Origin: DASUVM01 sp963704675
Lineage (GTDB): Bacteria; Patescibacteriota; Saccharimonadia; Saccharimonadales; Saccharimonadaceae
Assembly (NCBI GenBank): GCA_963704675.1
Contig: OY969928.1
Span: 620,001 to 684,000, forward strand
DNA length: 64,000 nt
Reading direction: 5' to 3'
This document shows positions 60,437 through 64,000 of this stretch, piece by piece. The position numbers were made by a program, and so were the translations under genes. A model generated the notes under the pieces. It had not been told where the DNA came from. It did no database searches and was given only the letters and a program-made list of their open reading frames with translations. How positions within the stretch are numbered: the stretch's first letter is position 1; the number at the start of each line of letters is the position of its first letter.

Positions 60437-61165
60437 CTATTTTTTTGCAATTATCGTTGTTTGCTTATCAAAGCCGAAGTTTTTATAAATAACACTCTTT
60501 AGCCCAAAACTTTGCTCGGTAGCACGAGCCGGAACAACATAGACCTCTTTAAAACCAGCTTCGTAAAACTTTGCGACTAAGTTTTTTGCATCTTCTGGAT
60601 TCACAACAGCAATCTCTCTATCAATAAACAAGCCGCCGTCTTGAAGAGAGTTGTGTATGCTTTTAAGCATCGCGGCAGTTTCTTCAGGGGGGTGAGGTGT
60701 ATAGATCGCATCTGAGGCGTATACTTCAGTTACTGTTCCCTCTTGGAATACATCTTTCGTTGCATCAGCAACTACAAAATTCACATTTTCTTGCCCCTGC
60801 GACTCCAGGAGCGCCTGCATATCGCTATATCGTTCGGCAGCAAGCATTGTTGTCGTTGCCATGTCAGGCGAACCTAAGCCCTGACGATCAAGCCGTTCAG
60901 CCTCTGCCACATCAGCCTTATTCTTACCATAATCAACTCCAACATAGACAGAATCCTCGGTATCAAATCGCCTTTGGCTTCCATACGCGTCAAGGATAAT
61001 CGAAGAATTCAAATATGACCGGCTTCCGGGGCCAATCTCGACATATATACCATGCAAAGGAGCATCAATTTTCGCTTTTAAAGTCTCTGCCACTTCAGGG
61101 GTTAGTTCTTTGGCTTCCCTTTTAGGGAGGCCTTCTTGATTGTCGTTTGGTATTTCAGAACTCAT
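60437..61165 (-). CDS. SAM-dependent methyltransferase-like protein
   Basis: The 242-residue protein has a Rossmann start GIYVEIGPGSRSYLN (GxGxG-like motif I), VYVGVDYGKN (acidic end of strand 2), NVNFVVADATKDVF (motif III) and YASDAIYTPHPPEE, then QDGGLFIDREIAVV. This fits a class I methyltransferase; substrate unknown. It has no clear ribosome binding site. Confidence 0.65.
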   Translation of the reverse strand: MSSEIPNDNQEGLPKREAKELTPEVAETLKAKIDAPLHGIYVEIGPGSRSYLNSSIILDAYGSQRRFDTEDSVYVGVDYGKNKADVAEAERLDRQGLGSPDMATTTMLAAERYSDMQALLESQGQENVNFVVADATKDVFQEGTVTEVYASDAIYTPHPPEETAAMLKSIHNSLQDGGLFIDREIAVVNPEDAKNLVAKFYEAGFKEVYVVPARATEQSFGLKSVIYKNFGFDKQTTIIAKK

Positions 61166-61295
61166 AAACTTATTTTTGATTTACGCAGAGATATTACGCA
61201 CTAAAAGTATCATGTTTAGCTGGTTGTGTCAAGGGTTAAATCAATTTGATACTTAATCTACCCTGTGTAGAATAGACGAATCTGCACCATGAACT

Positions 61296-61541
61296 TTAGT
61301 GTATTGCAATTGGTTGCACCGAAGGTACAACTCCCCTGAGATGTCTTGCATGGTGGAGCTCTGTAGCCAGTACATCTAAAACCAGCCGATCCTCTTGATT
61401 AATGCTTTCTGTTGCCGTAAAACCTTTTAAAAATCCAAGATATACTCGACGAGCAAAGTCTCCGGAGCGATCGGTAAAATGGTTAAGCTCAATTACGCCT
61501 ATGCCATGCTCACATAACGACGATGGCACTGCGGCATGCAT
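61296..61541 (-). CDS. Short protein or gene remnant, 81 residues
   Basis: ATG 61541 with AAGGA upstream opens a frame starting MHAAVPSSLCEHGIG. It reads as normal protein (ELNHFTDRSGDFARRVYLGF), but the frame is open a few codons further upstream (IAEGLTL) to a TAG, suggesting the 3' part of a longer gene. No family recognised. Low confidence that it is an intact gene. Confidence 0.4.
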   Translation of the reverse strand: MHAAVPSSLCEHGIGVIELNHFTDRSGDFARRVYLGFLKGFTATESINQEDRLVLDVLATELHHARHLRGVVPSVQPIAIH

Positions 61542-61647
61542 TAAAGTTAATCCTTCGGCAATCTAGTAGTAGCCTTTTACCTTTAAAGCAATAGTTTTGC
61601 CACTTAATTAAACTACTGATATACGTCAATCCAGCAGATAGAATTTG

Positions 61648-62081
61648 CTATGCCATAAGTATGACGTGCCGATTAGATGCTTCTCTTATAATCGTTCCAC
61701 CAACATCTGAGTCGTTTTCATCAACAAGCTGAGACATCACAGCATAGGCAGTTTGCAGACTTTGTTCATACAGCGCATGCCTATGGCGAATGTGCGCTAT
61801 GACTGCTTCTTCTTGAGCCTGTTTAAAACGCCGACTGCTTGAATGAGAGCTTCGTCAAGTTCGGGAAACAAGGCCCGAAAACGGCGAGCATGAAGTTGTT
61901 GACGATATCGCTTACCATGAAGAGATGCTGCGTCAAAATGAACACTAAAGTTATTGCAACTATGATAGAAGACCTCATGAGATGGCCTAATGAGCATCTC
62001 TTTGCCAGTATCTTCATCCGTATGCCATACGTCAGACACCAGATGAGCAGGCTCTTGTTCATTTTGCTCTGGTGAATGCAT
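61648..62081 (-). pseudogene. Two-frame gene joined by a TTTAAAC heptamer (frameshifted or recoded)
   Basis: Frame a starts at ATG 62081, one nt after truB, with the AAGGAG inside truB, and runs 94 codons to a TAG at 61797. At 61821-61827 the minus strand reads TTTAAAC in the phase T-TTA-AAC, a canonical -1 slippery site. In the -1 frame translation continues with QAQEEAVIAHIRHRHALYEQ, SLQTAYAVMSQLVDENDSDVGG and RHVILMA to TAG 61648-61650, giving 144 residues. An AGCGCA/TGCGCT stem lies 22 nt after the site. The product is unrecognised. Programmed recoding or a simple mutation are both possible. Confidence 0.5.
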
Positions 62082-62738
62082 CTATAACTCCTTTGCATTA
62101 GTAACACTATACTGTGCAATCTGTGTACGACGAAGCTGCGAGCAGTAGGCGCCAGTTTGTAACTGGGCACCTATATCTTCAGCCAACGTACGGATATAAG
62201 TACCGCTTGAGACATGGGTTCGAATTGTTACGTCTGGATAAGTGTAATCAAGTAATTCCAAGGAATAAATATTTACTGTACGACTGGGCATTTCAACTGT
62301 CTCACCCTTTCGGGCAAGTTTATAGGCTCGCTGACCGTTAATCTTTATAGCACTATAGGCAGGCGGAGTTTGCTTAACTTCACCGGCAAACTCTTTTAAG
62401 ACCGCCTTTATTTCTTTGTAATCTGGTACGCGGTCGTTAATTTTAGTAATCTCACCTTCAGGATCGCCAGTACTACTGATTTCGCCAAGGCGAATGGTAG
62501 CTTCATACATTTTATCGAGTTTTGAATATCGCTCGGCTTTTTTACATTCTTGGCCGATAACTAAAATCATTAAGCCGGTTGCAAATGGGTCTAGTGTGCC
62601 TGTATGACCGACTTTGACTTTTTTACCCGCTCGTTCACTCAATACTCGCCGCACACGAGCAACAACACCAAAACTTGTCATATGCGGTGGTTTGTTAATA
62701 AGTAAAATACCATCTTGTATATCTGGGATATCGTTCAT
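62082..62738 (-). CDS. truB: tRNA pseudouridine-55 synthase
   Basis: TruB makes pseudouridine 55 in the T-loop of tRNAs. The 218-residue protein has ILLINKPPHMTSFGVVARVRR, KVGHTGTLDPFATGLMILVIG (catalytic Asp in GTLDP), YEATIRLGEISSTGD and SSGTYIRTLAEDIG. The C-terminal PUA domain of longer TruB forms is absent. It leads a short unit with the two-frame gene. Confidence 0.94.
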   Translation of the reverse strand: MNDIPDIQDGILLINKPPHMTSFGVVARVRRVLSERAGKKVKVGHTGTLDPFATGLMILVIGQECKKAERYSKLDKMYEATIRLGEISSTGDPEGEITKINDRVPDYKEIKAVLKEFAGEVKQTPPAYSAIKINGQRAYKLARKGETVEMPSRTVNIYSLELLDYTYPDVTIRTHVSSGTYIRTLAEDIGAQLQTGAYCSQLRRTQIAQYSVTNAKEL

Positions 62739-62771
62739 TCTTTCTCCATAATGTCAGTATGGCATGTTTTG

Positions 62772-62809
62772 CGCGGGGCCAGAGACTCATCGCTAGCTCT
62801 GGCCCCGCG
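62772..62809 (-). terminator. Hairpin after the M23-like gene
   Basis: CGCGGGGCCAGAG (62772-62784) pairs perfectly with 62797-62809; only CAAAAC follows on the minus strand, so it may be a weak terminator. Confidence 0.5.
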
Positions 62810-62817
62810 TATCTTAC

Positions 62818-63726
62818 CTACTCATCAGCGAAAAGCGCTTCGCCGCGCCGGTTGGTTAGCCACAAGGGGCGTGGTCCAACGCGAATCTTGCCCGGGCGCA
62901 CGTTGTGAAGGCTGAACTCGGGATAATCCTGCCGTTCTTGGCCGTACAGGCCCGAGAGGCAGAGCCGGTTCTTACGAGCAAAACTCCGGCCGGGGTCGCG
63001 GCCACAGTTCGCCGCCATGTGCAGCTGCTGGGGGTCCCACAGCGTCGTATCTTCGGGAATGATGACGGTGTGATTGGCCGGATTGAAGTGTTCCCGGCCG
63101 ATACCTGTCGCCCCGAATGTGCCGATGACATCGCCGGCCCGCACTGGAATACCCAGCCGACGGAGCTCGTCTTGAGTTTTCATGACACCCGATGGATGCC
63201 AATCGAACTCATCCGTTTGAACGGCTGGCAAGTACGGAATATCTTCCGCAACCGAGCCCAGGTGAATCAGCTGTGTGGTCAACTTACCGAAACCTGGCAC
63301 ATCAACGTGTTCGTGCTGGATTTCGACAAATAGCCCGGCACCGCCCCCATAGACAACATCATTCTCAATTCGAAGTGTCAAGAACTGGTAGCTGCACCAG
63401 GCGATGCCATCTGCCGGCGCCAGGATCGGTACCCCCAGCTCCAGACCTTCAAAGTCGAGCGCCTGGTGCGAGTTGTCGTCCCAGCCAATGAGCGGCATCT
63501 CGTCGGCAGCATCGAAGAAGCCATTCGTGACAGTCAGCTTGGAAGCGTCACACTTGCGGAATGGCTGCTTCAAGCATGGCGGTGGCACCACCCGCTCACG
63601 CGGTGTTGGGTCGAGTCGCGGACGATGATGCTGGTTTGATGCGGCCATTGCCTCGTCAACGCTCACCGAGCCAACGGCTCCGACCGCCACAGCGCCCATG
63701 AGGACGCTCCTTCTAGAAGCACACAT
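62818..63726 (-). CDS. Exported M23-like peptidase-fold protein with twin-arginine-like signal
   Basis: The 302-residue protein begins MCASRRSVLMGAVAVGAVGSVSV, a Tat-like signal. The core has HQALDFEGLELGVPILAPADGIA (H-x-x-x-D of LytM/M23), GLFVEIQHEHVD, LIHLGSVAEDIPYL, VRAGDVIGTFGATG and LHMAANCG. The order fits M23 endopeptidases that cut peptidoglycan, though the HxH motif is displaced, so activity is uncertain. GC-rich and solitary; AAGGGTGG precedes ATG. Confidence 0.65.
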   Translation of the reverse strand: MCASRRSVLMGAVAVGAVGSVSVDEAMAASNQHHRPRLDPTPRERVVPPPCLKQPFRKCDASKLTVTNGFFDAADEMPLIGWDDNSHQALDFEGLELGVPILAPADGIAWCSYQFLTLRIENDVVYGGGAGLFVEIQHEHVDVPGFGKLTTQLIHLGSVAEDIPYLPAVQTDEFDWHPSGVMKTQDELRRLGIPVRAGDVIGTFGATGIGREHFNPANHTVIIPEDTTLWDPQQLHMAANCGRDPGRSFARKNRLCLSGLYGQERQDYPEFSLHNVRPGKIRVGPRPLWLTNRRGEALFADE

Positions 63727-63849
63727 CTCGCCACCCTTTCATGTGTAGGTACGTGGCATACTTAATGTACGCTATTTTGCAATCAAAAGTTATATCTGTT
63801 GTAGCTTTTGCACTATTTAATTTCAACCTCAATATAAGACATAGCTTGC

Positions 63850-64000
63850 TATACTAGAATATATGCAAAAAGTTTTATTTGGTATTTTCGCCCACCCAGA
63901 TGATGAAGCGTTTGGACCCAGCGGCACACTTATTAAAATGGCCCGCGACGGCATAGATATTCATCTTATGTGCCTAACTCGTGGTGAAGCAGGCGTTAAC
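63850..64000 (+). CDS. LmbE/PIG-L deacetylase-like protein, 3' end cut by window edge (ATG at 63863)
   Basis: Coding starts at ATG 63863; the interval includes TATACT (63850-63855), 7 nt before it, so the transcript is likely leaderless. The 46 codons seen read MQKVLFGIFAHPDDEAFGPSG, and AHPDDE is the zinc-binding signature of the LmbE/PIG-L family, which deacetylates N-acetylglucosamine-containing lipids or thiol precursors. LCLTRGEAG follows, as expected. Confidence 0.85.

Noticed and set aside
61823..62170. 115-codon minus-strand open frame
   Set aside because: Third frame overlapping truB and the two-frame gene; translation is not protein-like and truB is certain.
1..64000. CRISPR array, rRNA operon, insertion sequence or replication origin
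   Set aside because: No regularly spaced direct repeats, rRNA sequence, transposase gene or DnaA-box cluster was seen on either strand.

Overview
The window looks like a piece of a small, reduced bacterial chromosome with a monoderm (Gram-positive-like) envelope. I infer Candidate Phyla Radiation / Patescibacteria, most likely Saccharibacteria (TM7). The reasons are gene-dense, mostly leftward operons of housekeeping genes, almost no biosynthetic genes, a complete type IV pilus locus without an outer-membrane secretin, ribonuclease J, TGA used as a stop, and actinobacterial-type genes scattered among AT-rich core genes. Lineage is inference; no rRNA gene is present to settle it.

Layout. 1-9.3 kb: an M50 protease (partial), bL28, a leftward thrS-HAD-atl-miaA-regulator-MBL operon headed by a T-box riboswitch, tRNA-Val behind a structured leader, nrdR and a processive glycosyltransferase. 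9.3-15.8 kb: tRNAs Gly, Thr, Asp and Arg, a small kinase, a flavin reductase, a PrsA-like foldase, a PH-domain protein, a 2H phosphoesterase and ndk. 15.9-31.1 kb: a Xer recombinase, then the type IV pilus region (pilM-N-O-x-B-T-C, major pilin, pilD, four minor pilin-like genes) with a large secreted protein and a TPR protein upstream. 31.1-40.3 kb: a serine hydrolase, a PRTase-like protein, ychF, an LAETG surface protein, tlyA, efp and rpsF-ssb-rpsR. 40.4-48.3 kb: an accessory block with a leader RNA that can fold two ways, a tail-fibre-like protein, a rearranged GH5 hydrolase, then GC-rich glycosyltransferase genes. 48.6-64 kb: ftsK, rnj, a type-4-like UDG, pnp, whiB-like, rpsO, truB, an exported M23-like protein and the start of a LmbE-type deacetylase.

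Two gene populations are visible. Core genes end codons mostly in A/T, sit in tight operons, and several first genes have a -10 box only 6-9 nt before ATG (leaderless or nearly so). A second set (about 723, 10395, 35664, 37637, 43251-48312, 55309, 56061, 59698 and 62818) ends codons mostly in G/C. These genes stand alone or in pairs. Most have near-consensus promoters with exactly 17-nt spacers, a leader that often contains hairpins, a good Shine-Dalgarno sequence and a long GC-rich hairpin after the stop. Several resemble actinobacterial families (WhiB, LAxTG surface protein, Tat-like exported M23-like protein). I interpret them as genes acquired from an actinobacterial host or its phages, possibly serving the surface and host interaction.

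The strongest observations are the alternative-fold leader with a terminator at 40.4-40.6 kb, the thrS T-box, the WhiB-like gene, the apparent circular permutation of the GH5 protein, a TTTAAAC slippery heptamer joining two frames at 61.8 kb, and a shared operator-like sequence at two pilus promoters.
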